A stretch of DNA of 64,000 bases from UBA8529 sp964390565 (GTDB lineage Bacteria > Bacteroidota > Bacteroidia > Bacteroidales > Tenuifilaceae): contig CAYMII010000001.1 in assembly GCA_964390565.1 (NCBI GenBank), positions 1-64,000 of the forward strand, given 5' to 3'. The notes under the pieces were generated by a model. The model had not been told where the DNA came from and made no database searches. It saw only the letters and a list, made by a program, of their open reading frames with translations. The translations under genes and the position numbers were made by a program. Shown piece after piece: positions 27,142 through 36,269 of the stretch (the stretch's first letter is position 1; each line of letters begins with the position of its first letter).

Positions 27142-29103
27142 CTACTTACAAAACTTCTGAATAATAGAGTAAGCCTGATTTTGACCCAGCTCGCCTGCCT
27201 TGCTTATATCGGCACAACCGCTCTGCTTTTCGCCTTTAATTAGCTTCACTAGCCCACGGTTAAACCAGGCCTCAGCAAACCGAGGTTCGATAGTAATAGC
27301 TTTGCTATACTCTGCTATAGCCATCTCTAACTCTTCTGTTAAAATGAAAGTATTTCCAGTATTATATGGAATTACTGCCAAATCGGGTAGTTCAACGGCT
27401 AAATCTCTGTAATTATCAATTGCTTGGTTATATTGGTAATTAATGGGTTTATTTTGATTGTTTTTTGAATCGCTTCTATTGCCCATCTTAAATGAAACGG
27501 CATTGGCATCGCTATTAAACTGGTCCACAAATTTCTCCATTTCAACCTTTTCGGTTGCCAAGTTTAAGGCAACTATTAAATTATTTGGTTCTGTTTTTAA
27601 AGCTTTTTCGTACTCATTAACTGCATGGCTGTACTTGTTTAGCATCGAAAGCTGGGTTGCTTTAATAAAATAGGCAACGCTCTTTGTTGATGCAGCTGTG
27701 TCAATAGTATATTTAAGTTGATTGGTTTTATTGTCAGTGCTTACTGTAAATGTAAACTGATACCCTTTTTGAATGGTTTTATTCAGCTCATCGATGAATG
27801 GTTTTTTATAGTCTCTAAAGATATTTTTTGTGTTCTCATCAACCACCTGAAGTTTAATGAACGGCAAAAATCCTGTTGGTAGGTTGATATCATTTTTTAG
27901 GTTGATATCAGTAAAACCTTTCCCAAAATCAGTGTCAAACTCTAGCAAATTGTTGAATTTTAAGCTAGTATCTGCCATGGCAAGGTATGCCTCTTGAGAT
28001 GATGACTTGTACTTTTTAACTTTCTGGTTTGCAATATTGTAATCTTCCTCAGCACTTTTACTATTCCCGATTTTTGATTTTGCTATAGAACGATTGAAAT
28101 ATGCATTTGCAAAATCGGGAAAAAGCTCAATTGCACGATTATAGTCAGCTATTGCATTTTGGAATTTTCCCAGTTCAAAGTTTACACCTGCTCTATTATA
28201 TATTACCAGTACGTTATTAGGGTTTAACCTTGCAAGTATATCGTAATCCTCTAAAGCGGAATTAAGCGCGCCAGTATTTGTTTTTATAAGGGCTCTATTG
28301 TAAAGTGAAAGAGAGTTATTCGGATCTATGGCTAAAACCTTATTAAAATCATCAATGGCAGGTTTATACTTACGCTGGGCATTATATATTAATCCTCTGA
28401 TAAAATAGTTCATTGTTGATGATGAATCGAGGTAAATAGCTTGGGAGATATCCGAAAGAGCAATTTCAAATTCTTTCTTTTCGAGGTAAACACGACTTCT
28501 CCTTGAATAGGACTCGCCGTAGAATGGGTTTAGCTTAATGGCTTGACTGAAATCGGCTAAAGCGCCAGTTGTATCGGCATTACAAAGTTTTGCAATACCT
28601 CTATTTAACCACGAATCGATATTGTTAGGAGTAGCTCGAATTACTTTAGAATAATCAAGTATAGCCTTACTATACTGTTTTGTTTGAATGTAAGTTCCTC
28701 CTCGTGTAAAAAGAATTTCCTCGTCATCGGGTCTCAATTCAAGAGCTTGCTCAAGATCTTTGAATGCATCGTTATATCTCGATAGCCTATTGTTTACAAT
28801 GGCTCTGTAATGGTATGCTATAGTGAAGTTTGGATTTTTTTCAATCGATTTTGTTAAATCTTCTTTAGCGCCCTGAATATCATTTAAGTAATACTTTGCA
28901 ACACCTCTCAGGAACCAGCCCTCGGGAAGGGTAGAGTCAACCTCGATTAAGGTATTTAAATATCTAATGGCTTCGGTAAATCGATCCTGTGTTATTAATC
29001 GTTGCCCTTGATAGTAAAAATAGGCTTTATTTAGCTGTGCTTTAGTTGAAAAAGACATTCCAACTAGCATTACGACTAAAAAGATAGGAACTAGTTTTTT
29101 CAA
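27142..29103 (-). CDS. Exported tetratricopeptide-repeat protein
   Basis: About 653 residues. I chose TTG at 29103 because it yields a clean signal peptide (MKKLVPIFLVVMLVG...KAQ) 4 bases after the mtgA stop. ATGs at 29148 and 29157 in the same frame are possible and would overlap mtgA. Roughly ten TPRs (about 20-360) with the W-LG-Y-A-F-A-P pattern are followed by a 150-residue insert without clear repeats, then two or three more TPRs and a Cys-containing end. TPR arrays are protein-binding scaffolds; partner unknown. Coupling to mtgA hints at an envelope role. Confidence 0.85.
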   Translation of the reverse strand: MKKLVPIFLVVMLVGMSFSTKAQLNKAYFYYQGQRLITQDRFTEAIRYLNTLIEVDSTLPEGWFLRGVAKYYLNDIQGAKEDLTKSIEKNPNFTIAYHYRAIVNNRLSRYNDAFKDLEQALELRPDDEEILFTRGGTYIQTKQYSKAILDYSKVIRATPNNIDSWLNRGIAKLCNADTTGALADFSQAIKLNPFYGESYSRRSRVYLEKKEFEIALSDISQAIYLDSSSTMNYFIRGLIYNAQRKYKPAIDDFNKVLAIDPNNSLSLYNRALIKTNTGALNSALEDYDILARLNPNNVLVIYNRAGVNFELGKFQNAIADYNRAIELFPDFANAYFNRSIAKSKIGNSKSAEEDYNIANQKVKKYKSSSQEAYLAMADTSLKFNNLLEFDTDFGKGFTDINLKNDINLPTGFLPFIKLQVVDENTKNIFRDYKKPFIDELNKTIQKGYQFTFTVSTDNKTNQLKYTIDTAASTKSVAYFIKATQLSMLNKYSHAVNEYEKALKTEPNNLIVALNLATEKVEMEKFVDQFNSDANAVSFKMGNRSDSKNNQNKPINYQYNQAIDNYRDLAVELPDLAVIPYNTGNTFILTEELEMAIAEYSKAITIEPRFAEAWFNRGLVKLIKGEKQSGCADISKAGELGQNQAYSIIQKFCK

Positions 29104-29107
29104 AATA

Positions 29108-29875
29108 TTATCTTTTTGATTTGTTCTTGCTTTGTGAGTCTTTTGCATCAAAATCAACCGACACGATTGTACTCATGCCCCACAGCACTCTTCGCTGGTA
29201 TTGAATCATATAGCTGCTAGGGCTTGCGGGACTACGTTTTGCAGGACTAGGCAGCACGGTTGTTAGCATTGCAGCCTCAAGCCGATTCAGATTTTCTGCT
29301 GGTTTTCGATAGAACTTTTGTGCAGCCTCCTCCACGCCATATACACCTTTGCCAAACTCAACAATATTGAGGTAAACCTCCATTATCCTCTTTTTAGGCC
29401 AGAATGTTTCCATGATAACAGTAAAATATGCCTCAAATCCTTTTCGAATCCAAGAACGGCGTGGCCAAAGAAAGACATTCTTTGCTGTTTGCTGCGATAT
29501 CGTGCTTGCCCCTTTTATCCTTTTGCTTCGTTCGTTATGCTTCATGGCCTGTTTAATTAGCTCAAAATCAAAACCCCAATGGGTAAGGAATTTGCTGTCC
29601 TCTGCAGCCACAGCTGCCAGTACCATGTTTGATGAGATATCATCTATACTAACCCAATCCTTTTGGATGCCTGAACTCTTTTTAGCATCAAAAAACGACT
29701 CGTAATGCCTAATTACCATAAGCATGGTAAGGTTTGGGCTTACCCAACGATAGATATAAACACCTATAAAGCTTGTAAGAATAAAAGCAAAGCCAAGCAT
29801 GAATAATCCCCTAATAAACCACGATTTAGTGGAGTAGGATGCTGGTGATTTACGTTTATTTTTGAGGATAGCCAT
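29108..29875 (-). CDS. mtgA: Monofunctional peptidoglycan glycosyltransferase
   Basis: A 255-residue GT51 enzyme that polymerises lipid II into glycan strands at the inner membrane. One N-terminal TM anchor (about 24-45) precedes the GT51 domain. The catalytic Glu lies in AAEDSKF (about 93), followed by GASTISQQTAKNVFLW and EVYLNIVEFGKGVYGVEEAA. No transpeptidase domain is present, as expected for MtgA. The Lys/Ser-rich tail ends just before the TPR gene. Confidence 0.95.
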   Translation of the reverse strand: MAILKNKRKSPASYSTKSWFIRGLFMLGFAFILTSFIGVYIYRWVSPNLTMLMVIRHYESFFDAKKSSGIQKDWVSIDDISSNMVLAAVAAEDSKFLTHWGFDFELIKQAMKHNERSKRIKGASTISQQTAKNVFLWPRRSWIRKGFEAYFTVIMETFWPKKRIMEVYLNIVEFGKGVYGVEEAAQKFYRKPAENLNRLEAAMLTTVLPSPAKRSPASPSSYMIQYQRRVLWGMSTIVSVDFDAKDSQSKNKSKR

Positions 29876-29948
29876 CAGTTTTAATATAGATAGGCTAAAA
29901 TAGATATTTTTGATTTAGGTTGGTTGCTTATTCTGTTAACAAAACAAA

Positions 29949-29982
29949 AAAAAACTCAGCTTTCGATGATGCTGAGTTTTTT
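29949..29982 (-). terminator. Intrinsic terminator of the NTF2-like lipoprotein gene
   Basis: A 12-bp perfect stem (AAAAAACTCAGC with its complement at 29971-29982) and a 10-base loop, with T-rich ends on the minus strand, about 60 bases past the stop. Confidence 0.85.
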
Positions 29983-30039
29983 GAAAAGGGTTTTTACTAC
30001 TATAGAACCGTTACCTTATTGTTGTTGCAATGAATTAGC

Positions 30040-30531
30040 TCATTTACTGGCAAAGGAAAAATGCATCTGAACAATTATCCATTGCCCCTCTCTTTTTTCT
30101 AAAACACCAGTCCATCTTGTGTTTTCCCAATTTGCAGGTTGACCTTTCCATTCATTTATATCATCAAGGATGCTATACCACCAAGCAACGTCACCAGACT
30201 TTGAAATATTAATCTTCAAATCTTTGATTTGATAACGAATTGCTTTAAAATTTGGGTTCATCCAAAAAGCTTCTGATTTTCTGAATTCCTCAAACCCTTT
30301 CACAACTCTATCTTCTGGATCCACTTCTAAATATTCAGTATCATTAGCTATTACACTATAAAGAAGTTTTAAATCCTTTTCTTTTGCCCATCCAATGGAG
30401 TTATTTATAACTTTCTCAATTAAAAGCTTTTCTTCATTTTGATTTACTTCTTTATTTTCATTGTTACAGCAGGACGTGAAAACAACATTTAAGATAAAAA
30501 GTATCAGCGAGCTGAAAATTAAATTTTTCAT
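30040..30531 (-). CDS. Lipoprotein with NTF2/SnoaL-like domain
   Basis: 163 residues. The signal peptide ends in a lipobox-like VFTSCCN (Cys about 21). The rest follows the NTF2/SnoaL-like pattern: an N-terminal helix, IANDTEYLEVDPEDRVVKGFEEFRKS, VAWWYSILDD, and a final pair of strands TRWTGVLEKREGQW and IIVQMHFSFA. Such domains bind small ligands or act as stand-alone hydrolases; nothing shows which. It has its own promoter and terminator. Confidence 0.8.
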   Translation of the reverse strand: MKNLIFSSLILFILNVVFTSCCNNENKEVNQNEEKLLIEKVINNSIGWAKEKDLKLLYSVIANDTEYLEVDPEDRVVKGFEEFRKSEAFWMNPNFKAIRYQIKDLKINISKSGDVAWWYSILDDINEWKGQPANWENTRWTGVLEKREGQWIIVQMHFSFASK

Positions 30532-30579
30532 AGTAATTATTTTTTTGGATTAATGATTAAAGTCTTTTTATAACTAGAT

Positions 30580-30609
30580 CAAAATTAGTGCTATAAATTT
30601 AAATAACAA
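30580..30609 (-). promoter_or_regulatory. Promoter of the NTF2-like lipoprotein gene
   Basis: On the minus strand, TTG (30609-30607), a 19-base spacer and TAATTTTG (30587-30580) fit the Bacteroidota consensus, about 50 bases before the start codon. Confidence 0.6.
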
Positions 30610-30625
30610 TCACTTAAGGTAATAA

Positions 30626-30652
30626 AAAAACTCACCGATAAGGTGAGTTTTT
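30626..30652 (-). terminator. Intrinsic terminator of the hdr-like/PLP operon
   Basis: An 11-bp perfect stem AAAAACTCACC/GGTGAGTTTTT with a 5-base loop, 25 bases past the PLP enzyme stop. It marks the end of the operon. Confidence 0.9.
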
Positions 30653-30676
30653 ATGTTAAAGTATTTGGATTAAGTT

Positions 30677-31861
30677 CTAAACCTTTGCCAATGCCTGCTC
30701 TAGGTCAGCAATAATATCTTTTAAATCTTCAATACCAACAGCAAAACGCACTAAACCATCAGTAATACCTGCTTTCTCACGAGCATCTTTACTCATTTTT
30801 GAGTGAGTCATCGAAGCTGGGTGTTGGATTAGGGTTTCGATTCCACCAAGTGAAACAGCTAGCATAGCAAGTTTAACATTATCCATTAAAACTTTACCAG
30901 CATCTAAACCACCTTTTAGACCAAAGCTAATCATTGCTCCAGGGCCTTTCATCTGTTTTTTAGCCAATTCGTATTGTGGATGAGATTTTAATCCAGGATA
31001 TTTAACCCACTCAACTTTTGGATGTTTTTCAAGGAATTCGGCAACCTTAATGGCATTTTCCTGAGCTCTATCCATTCTTATTGATAAGGTTTTTACTCCA
31101 CGAAGTACCATGTATGCTTGGTGTGGATCCATGTTGCAACCCATTCCAACCATTGTTGGTCTTACTATCTTATAAAGTTCTTCGGTTTTAGTAATAATAA
31201 TACCTGCAACGATATCAGCATGTCCGTTAATGAACTTGGTCATTGAGTGGAAAACCACATCAACTCCAAAATCTATAGGACGCTGAAGGTATGGGCTACA
31301 GAAAGTATTATCAACAACTACAATCAGGCCATGTTTGTGGGCAATTTCAACGCAAGCCTTTAAATCCGAAATCTCCATAGTAGGATTGGTAGGCGTTTCG
31401 AGGTAAAGCATTTTAGTATTTGGCTTTATTGCCTTTTCAATCTCACTGATATTTGCAGTATTTATATAAGTGCTCTCAACACCAAACTTTTTGAAGTAGT
31501 TCTCCATAATCCCTCTCGAAGGTCCATAAACAGCATCGGTGCTTACAATATGGTCACCGGATTTTAGGAAAGCCATATAAATGGTTGATACTGCTGCCAT
31601 ACCCGATGAGACAGCAACTCCACCAAAACCACCCTCAAGTATAGCTATTTGTCTCTCTAATGCTGATATTGTTGGGTTGCCGATACGAGTGTACATATAC
31701 CCTTTGCTCTCGCCTGCAAAGCAGCGAGCTCCTTCATCGGCGCTTTCAAATGAAAATGTTGATGTTTGGTAAATTGGTACAGTGGCGCTTCCCATCGGGT
31801 CGTTGCCCATGCCACCATGTATTAAAAGGCTGTTAAAGCCTAAATCGTTGTTGTGTTCCAT
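30677..31861 (-). CDS. Cys/Met metabolism PLP enzyme (methionine gamma-lyase or cystathionine gamma-synthase type)
   Basis: A 394-residue fold-type I PLP enzyme. Visible signatures are PIYQTSTFSFES, the phosphate loop SSGMAAVS, YLETPTNPT, the PLP Asp in VVVDNTFCSPY, the Schiff-base Lys in HSMTKFINGHADIVAG (about 210), and the C-terminal SLGGIETLIQHPASMTHS. These define the family, but gamma-lyase and gamma-synthase cannot be separated safely by eye; the DAVYGPSRG stretch lacks the Cys seen in classic methionine gamma-lyases. It starts 15 bases after the hdrD-like gene and is followed by the operon's terminator. Confidence 0.88.
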   Translation of the reverse strand: MEHNNDLGFNSLLIHGGMGNDPMGSATVPIYQTSTFSFESADEGARCFAGESKGYMYTRIGNPTISALERQIAILEGGFGGVAVSSGMAAVSTIYMAFLKSGDHIVSTDAVYGPSRGIMENYFKKFGVESTYINTANISEIEKAIKPNTKMLYLETPTNPTMEISDLKACVEIAHKHGLIVVVDNTFCSPYLQRPIDFGVDVVFHSMTKFINGHADIVAGIIITKTEELYKIVRPTMVGMGCNMDPHQAYMVLRGVKTLSIRMDRAQENAIKVAEFLEKHPKVEWVKYPGLKSHPQYELAKKQMKGPGAMISFGLKGGLDAGKVLMDNVKLAMLAVSLGGIETLIQHPASMTHSKMSKDAREKAGITDGLVRFAVGIEDLKDIIADLEQALAKV

Positions 31862-31876
31862 TGATTAGTTTTTTAT

Positions 31877-33724
31877 TTAAATAGTCTGTTTTTCGTATTC
31901 AGTTACAATTTCCTTTTTTGTTTTGCTCTGCTTATCAGCCATATTCTCAAGCATAATCTCTGAAATATCGGCTATTCTTATATTATCAGCAGCCGATTTG
32001 AATGTTTTTTTGCAAAGAGGACATGCAGTTGCAACAATATCTGCTTTGTTAGCCGATAGCTCACTTAACGTAATTGAAGCGATAGTGTTGCGCTGCTCCT
32101 GCGAAATATTTGTTATACCTAAACTTCCTCCGCAGCAAAGCGAGTACTCGCGGCTATTACTCGATTCAACAAGATTCCCAGCAAAACCTAAAAGTTCACG
32201 AGGCTCATCGTAAACGCCAAGTCCACGTCCAAGTTCACAAGGATCGTGGTAGGCAATTTGAAGATCAGATTTGTTGAATTGCAATTTCGATTCCTTGACT
32301 AGTTTAAGCAGATACTGGCTATGGTGATAAATTGGGATATTCAGCTTATAGCTATCGTTAAAAACTTTAGCACAAATAGGGCAGGAGGTAACCAAAACCG
32401 TTGCCCCACATTTCTCTATCAGCTTTATATTGTTTTCGATTAGCTGCTTTGCAGCATTCTCTTCGCCCGAAAGCTGTAATGGACGACCGCAGCATACGCT
32501 TCCATCCATATCGATAAAGCTATAATCAACGCCAGCCTTCTCGAATAGAGCGAGAGTCGCTTTGTAAACAGATGGGGTTAAATGTCCCATGCATCCAGCA
32601 AAGTAGGCAACTTTTGCCTTTTGATATTTGTACCCGTTGATGTATTTGTAGCTTTCGGCTCCAAAAAGCTGCTGTTCTTTTCGGGTATTTACTCTTATTG
32701 AGGCAATATCGATACCAACAGGGCAAAGCTCATCGCAGCGCTTGCAAGCCATGCACGAATCAATAAGGTTTTCGCTTGGCTTATCATACCTCAACGATTT
32801 GATAAAATAGGTGGTTTGGGTGTTTACAATTCCCAAATCGGAACTCAGCTGGCAGGCATCAATGCAAATACCGCAGCGTGAGCACGAACTCAATTCAACT
32901 TTAGTAAATGATGTGTGTTTTTCCTTTTCTTTAACTCCATATTTACGAAGGAATATCAACAAAATTTCAGTTGGGATATGCATATATCTGCTGAAAGGCA
33001 GGAGCACAAAAAACGCTCCTAAAGCAATGGAATATGCCCACCATGAAGGGTAGTAGTAATGTTGAATAGGAAGGAAAGTCATCATAAATGACCCAATAGA
33101 ATTGGTTATTGGGCCTCCTGCATCATAAAGACCTGCTGTTACGCTTTCGGCTAAAAGTCGTAATGGGAAAATGAACCAAAGCGCTGTTAGAGCTAACCTA
33201 TCTATCAACGAATGTTTTGTTGTGTTTTTCATCCCAAGCGGTTTGCTTCTAAAACGCTTAAAATAAGCCAATCCAACACCCGATAGGACAAATAAAAGTA
33301 GCAAATCCATTGCAATTGTGAAGAACAAACCGTAATCGAGCGACACTAAATCGTGCTCAAAAAATTCGAAGAAAATTGGGATATAAGGTGGATTGATTCG
33401 TCCGTGAGTGAAAAACCTCGTTTCGAGGTTACCCATTACAATCAGTAAAAACCAACCAAAGGCAAGGCTCATGTGCATATAACCCAGCAGGACATTTTTT
33501 TTGAATATATTGCGATGAAGTAAGCTCTCCATAAAAACTTCCCAAATTGCTTTAGGCATTTTTAGAGAGAAAAAACCTTTAAAGATTTTCTTTTTATCAT
33601 CCCAACTCAATAGCGATACCCAGTATATCCACTTTCCAAAGATGTAAAAAATCACAAAAACTAACCCTATGGAAAAAGGTAGAACGAATGGATGGAAGGG
33701 TATATGAACTGCAAGTAAATTCAT
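31877..33724 (-). CDS. Membrane HdrE/HdrD-like iron-sulfur oxidoreductase subunit
   Basis: 615 residues fusing three parts. The N-terminal half has about five or six TM helices resembling the NarI/HdrE/QmoC cytochrome-b type. Then a dicluster ferredoxin region (CSRCGICIDAC and CMACKRCDELCP, about 290-345). Then two CCG domains (GCMGH, VCCGRPL, SCPIC; DPCELGRG, LCCGGS, CPLC), the kind that binds the non-cubane 4Fe-4S cluster of HdrB/HdrD. It is expected to exchange electrons between quinones and a cytoplasmic redox partner. It lies between the hdrC-like and PLP genes. Confidence 0.88.
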   Translation of the reverse strand: MNLLAVHIPFHPFVLPFSIGLVFVIFYIFGKWIYWVSLLSWDDKKKIFKGFFSLKMPKAIWEVFMESLLHRNIFKKNVLLGYMHMSLAFGWFLLIVMGNLETRFFTHGRINPPYIPIFFEFFEHDLVSLDYGLFFTIAMDLLLLFVLSGVGLAYFKRFRSKPLGMKNTTKHSLIDRLALTALWFIFPLRLLAESVTAGLYDAGGPITNSIGSFMMTFLPIQHYYYPSWWAYSIALGAFFVLLPFSRYMHIPTEILLIFLRKYGVKEKEKHTSFTKVELSSCSRCGICIDACQLSSDLGIVNTQTTYFIKSLRYDKPSENLIDSCMACKRCDELCPVGIDIASIRVNTRKEQQLFGAESYKYINGYKYQKAKVAYFAGCMGHLTPSVYKATLALFEKAGVDYSFIDMDGSVCCGRPLQLSGEENAAKQLIENNIKLIEKCGATVLVTSCPICAKVFNDSYKLNIPIYHHSQYLLKLVKESKLQFNKSDLQIAYHDPCELGRGLGVYDEPRELLGFAGNLVESSNSREYSLCCGGSLGITNISQEQRNTIASITLSELSANKADIVATACPLCKKTFKSAADNIRIADISEIMLENMADKQSKTKKEIVTEYEKQTI

Positions 33725-33727
33725 TGA

Positions 33728-34057
33728 CTAAATATTTTGATTAGCCTTACGTACGAGGCGAATAATATTACGAGTATTAACATTTCTGGGGCAAGCCAAA
33801 GTGCATTTTCCACAAAGCATGCATTTTTCCGATTCGCTTATGGCATGTTTATTCTCGCCACGGCGAATGTTATGGCACATCTGTCTAAAGCTGAAATTTG
33901 TGAATTTGCCAGCAGTACAAGTTGCGGTGCAGCTACCACAGGCAATACAAAGCAAAAAACTAGGATCATCTATAGCCAGTTGATTCGATAAACCCTGATC
34001 AACCTTGTCGATATCCTGTATGTGAACGGTTAGGGGCGAATATCCAAAGTTTACCAT
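33728..34057 (-). CDS. HdrC-like dicluster ferredoxin subunit
   Basis: 109 residues carrying two 4Fe-4S motifs, CIACGSCTATC (about 37-47) and CMLCGKCTLACPR (about 79-91), in the HdrC arrangement. It would pass electrons between the flavin subunit and the CCG or membrane subunit. Gaps of 3 bases on both sides show tight operon packing. It is the second HdrC-type subunit in this operon. Confidence 0.88.
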   Translation of the reverse strand: MVNFGYSPLTVHIQDIDKVDQGLSNQLAIDDPSFLLCIACGSCTATCTAGKFTNFSFRQMCHNIRRGENKHAISESEKCMLCGKCTLACPRNVNTRNIIRLVRKANQNI

Positions 34058-34060
34058 AAT

Positions 34061-35077
34061 CTACTTCGATGTTAAATATTTATGAACCTCAATGGCCGCA
34101 GAGCGGGCAGCATTTACCGAGTCGGTGATGTTATTTGGGCCAGTGCAAGCACCTGCAACAAATACTCCTTCCGACGAAGTATGTGTAGGTTGAAGGTGAT
34201 AATCTTTTACTCCTACAAATCCATCGTGATTTGGCTCAAGATTCAGGTTTTTTAAAAGATTTTCAGTTGCAGGTTGTGGCGACATTCCAACCATCAGTAC
34301 AACCATATCAACCGACATTTTCAAAGGTTTTGATGCAAGAGTATCTTCCGATTTAATTTGAAGTCGATCTCCTTCAAATTCGCTGGTTTCCGATAAACGA
34401 CCACGGATAAAGGTTACACCTTTAACCTGTGCTTCCTTGTAAAGCTCTTCGTAACCGGGGCCAAACATCCTTAAATCCATGTAAAAGCAATAAACTTCAG
34501 CAGTTGGAATTGCTTCCTTAATTTCAATGGCTTGCTTTACAGCGGTTACGCAGCAAACCTTTGAGCAGTAAGGACGATTAACCTTCTCGTCGCGACTACC
34601 AACACAATGGATTATTGCAACCTTTTCAGGTGCTTTACCGCTTGTCATTAACGGTTTGCCATTTTGTGCAAACATCTTTTCAAGCTCTGCTGATGTAATT
34701 ACGTTGTCGAAAATACCATAGCCATATTCCTCCTTTTTATTAGCAGGGAATAGCTCAAAGCCAGTTGCAAGAACAATAGCATCGGCCTTTTTATTATTGC
34801 CATTCGATTCAACTACAAATGCACCATTATCGCGCTTAATGCTTGTTATCTGAGTATCAAGGCTGATATTTGTTTTTGATCCAATTGACTTTGTCATCGA
34901 TTCGATAACCTCATTGGCATGCCTACGATTGGGAAATAGCCTATCCCATTTTGCCGCATGACCACCAAGGGTCGAATCTTTTTCGTAAAGATTTACTTCG
35001 TAACCAAGTCTTTCGAGCTGAATCGAGGTCTCAATCCCTGCGATTCCACCTCCAATAATTGCAACAGTTTTTGACAT
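34061..35077 (-). CDS. HdrA/QmoA-like FAD-dependent oxidoreductase
   Basis: 338 residues from ATG 35077 (MSKTVAIIGGGIAG). The frame runs upstream to 35176, but that stretch encodes repeat DNA and is rejected. The FAD-binding GGGIAGIETSIQLERLGY begins near residue 8. HCVGSRDE, followed by YCSKVCCVTAVKQA, is the cysteine region shared by HdrA and QmoA. The C-terminal GVFVAGACTGPNNITDSVNAA completes the FAD fold. At this length it lacks the extra ferredoxin domains of methanogen HdrA and looks most like QmoA. Confidence 0.9.
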   Translation of the reverse strand: MSKTVAIIGGGIAGIETSIQLERLGYEVNLYEKDSTLGGHAAKWDRLFPNRRHANEVIESMTKSIGSKTNISLDTQITSIKRDNGAFVVESNGNNKKADAIVLATGFELFPANKKEEYGYGIFDNVITSAELEKMFAQNGKPLMTSGKAPEKVAIIHCVGSRDEKVNRPYCSKVCCVTAVKQAIEIKEAIPTAEVYCFYMDLRMFGPGYEELYKEAQVKGVTFIRGRLSETSEFEGDRLQIKSEDTLASKPLKMSVDMVVLMVGMSPQPATENLLKNLNLEPNHDGFVGVKDYHLQPTHTSSEGVFVAGACTGPNNITDSVNAARSAAIEVHKYLTSK

Positions 35078-35106
35078 TCTTGAGTTGTTTTGCTGTTTTG
35101 CTGTAC

Positions 35107-35177
35107 TGCCGTGAGGCAGTTTGTTTTTATATTTCTTTATTTTCTGAAATACAGCAACACTGCAACACTGCAACACC
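35107..35177. repeat. Satellite-like repeat inside the hdr-like operon
   Basis: The 118-base spacer between the hdrB-like and hdrA-like genes holds three tandem AACACTGC-type units (about 35153-35177), TGCTGTTTTGCTGT units and a small hairpin CTGCC-GTGA-GGCAG (about 35117-35130). Similar GCAACACT/ACAGCAA words occur at about 46815-46845 and 62693-62715. Confidence 0.6.
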
Positions 35178-35195
35178 GCTGCACAATTTAATTTC

Positions 35196-36269
35196 CTATT
35201 CTACAAATTTAAGATTATTAGGAAGTTCTGGTTTCCCAAGATCCTCACCATTCGTTCCTTTATACTTCATATCTGGATTGTACTCAATACCTATTTTTTT
35301 CAAAAGAGGTTCAACATCTACTTGATGCATTTGGAATCCAATAACCCAAGGGTCGAAACCTAATAATAAACCAGCAAGCTCTTCGTAGGTTACAACGGGA
35401 ATTCCATACCCATTTGCATCGTATGTTTTCCCTTCCATTTCGGCTAGAGCATATTGCCATCTATCCATGAAGAAGTTACAACCTGGGCAATTGGTAAGGA
35501 TTAAATCGGGCTGGAATTTCTCCATCGATTCAAATTTCTTTTTAGATGCTGCAATTGAATAGCCACGATTTGCCTGTACTAAGTATTGTCTAAAGCCAAA
35601 GCCGCAGCAATGCCTGCGTTCGGGGTAATCGATAACCTCACCACCCCAAGCTTCAACTAACCCAGCAAGCACATGTGGATATTCTGCACCTCCAACACCT
35701 TTAGCAGGGAACATTTTAGCGTAATGACAGCCAATATGATCAACAACTTTAAGGGGTTTCCCGGTTTCCTTATTTATCAACCTATACTTTGATTTTTCGG
35801 CTATCTCATTTCTAAAACGGTAGATAACATCACTTGTATGGGCAATATTTTTAGGCACTTCAAAATCACGACCAGTTGCCTTTTTTAGATAATCTCTGGT
35901 TTTTTGTTTCTCCTCTGGAAAATGGTTCCAAGTATCGAGTATCTCGGTATAAATACCAAATGAAGTTACGCATGATGGGTTATAGTTTTCGAAACCGGCA
36001 TCTTGCATTAACGAGAAATTCCTTGCAACAACTGTTTGTATGGTCTCAAATGGAACTACTTCGGTATGATAACCAATGCCCGTGCAGGTTGTATGATGCT
36101 CACTTTCAATCACCTCTTTACCTAATACGTCACGGAGAATTTTTAGATAGATATTTTCTGCGCCAGGAAAGACAGTTTGTCTAATACAGCTTCTTACATA
36201 GTAAAATCTATCGTAGGCAATCTCTTTTTGATAGTCGCTCCAGATTTTTCGCTTCCCCTCAATTTTCAT
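35196..36269 (-). CDS. HdrB-like CCG-domain subunit
   Basis: 357 residues with two CCG (cysteine-rich) domains. Ligand patterns visible are a first-domain Cys pair near CIRQ and CTGIGYH, then HIGCHYAKMF, CCGFGFRQYL and TNCPGCNFFMD in the second. In HdrB this motif holds the unusual 4Fe-4S cluster that cleaves disulfides. The first CCG domain looks less complete than the second. Its start overlaps the upstream hdrC-like stop by 4 bases. Confidence 0.85.
   Translation of the reverse strand: MKIEGKRKIWSDYQKEIAYDRFYYVRSCIRQTVFPGAENIYLKILRDVLGKEVIESEHHTTCTGIGYHTEVVPFETIQTVVARNFSLMQDAGFENYNPSCVTSFGIYTEILDTWNHFPEEKQKTRDYLKKATGRDFEVPKNIAHTSDVIYRFRNEIAEKSKYRLINKETGKPLKVVDHIGCHYAKMFPAKGVGGAEYPHVLAGLVEAWGGEVIDYPERRHCCGFGFRQYLVQANRGYSIAASKKKFESMEKFQPDLILTNCPGCNFFMDRWQYALAEMEGKTYDANGYGIPVVTYEELAGLLLGFDPWVIGFQMHQVDVEPLLKKIGIEYNPDMKYKGTNGEDLGKPELPNNLKFVE

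Noticed and set aside
32526..33053. Frames of 66-80 codons within the HdrD-like gene
   Set aside because: Both lie wholly inside a well-supported gene in other frames and lack motifs.
35078..35176. N-terminal extension of the HdrA-like protein (MLQCCSVAVFQ...)
   Set aside because: It is a translation of satellite-like repeat DNA; the conserved FAD motif starts right after ATG 35077.
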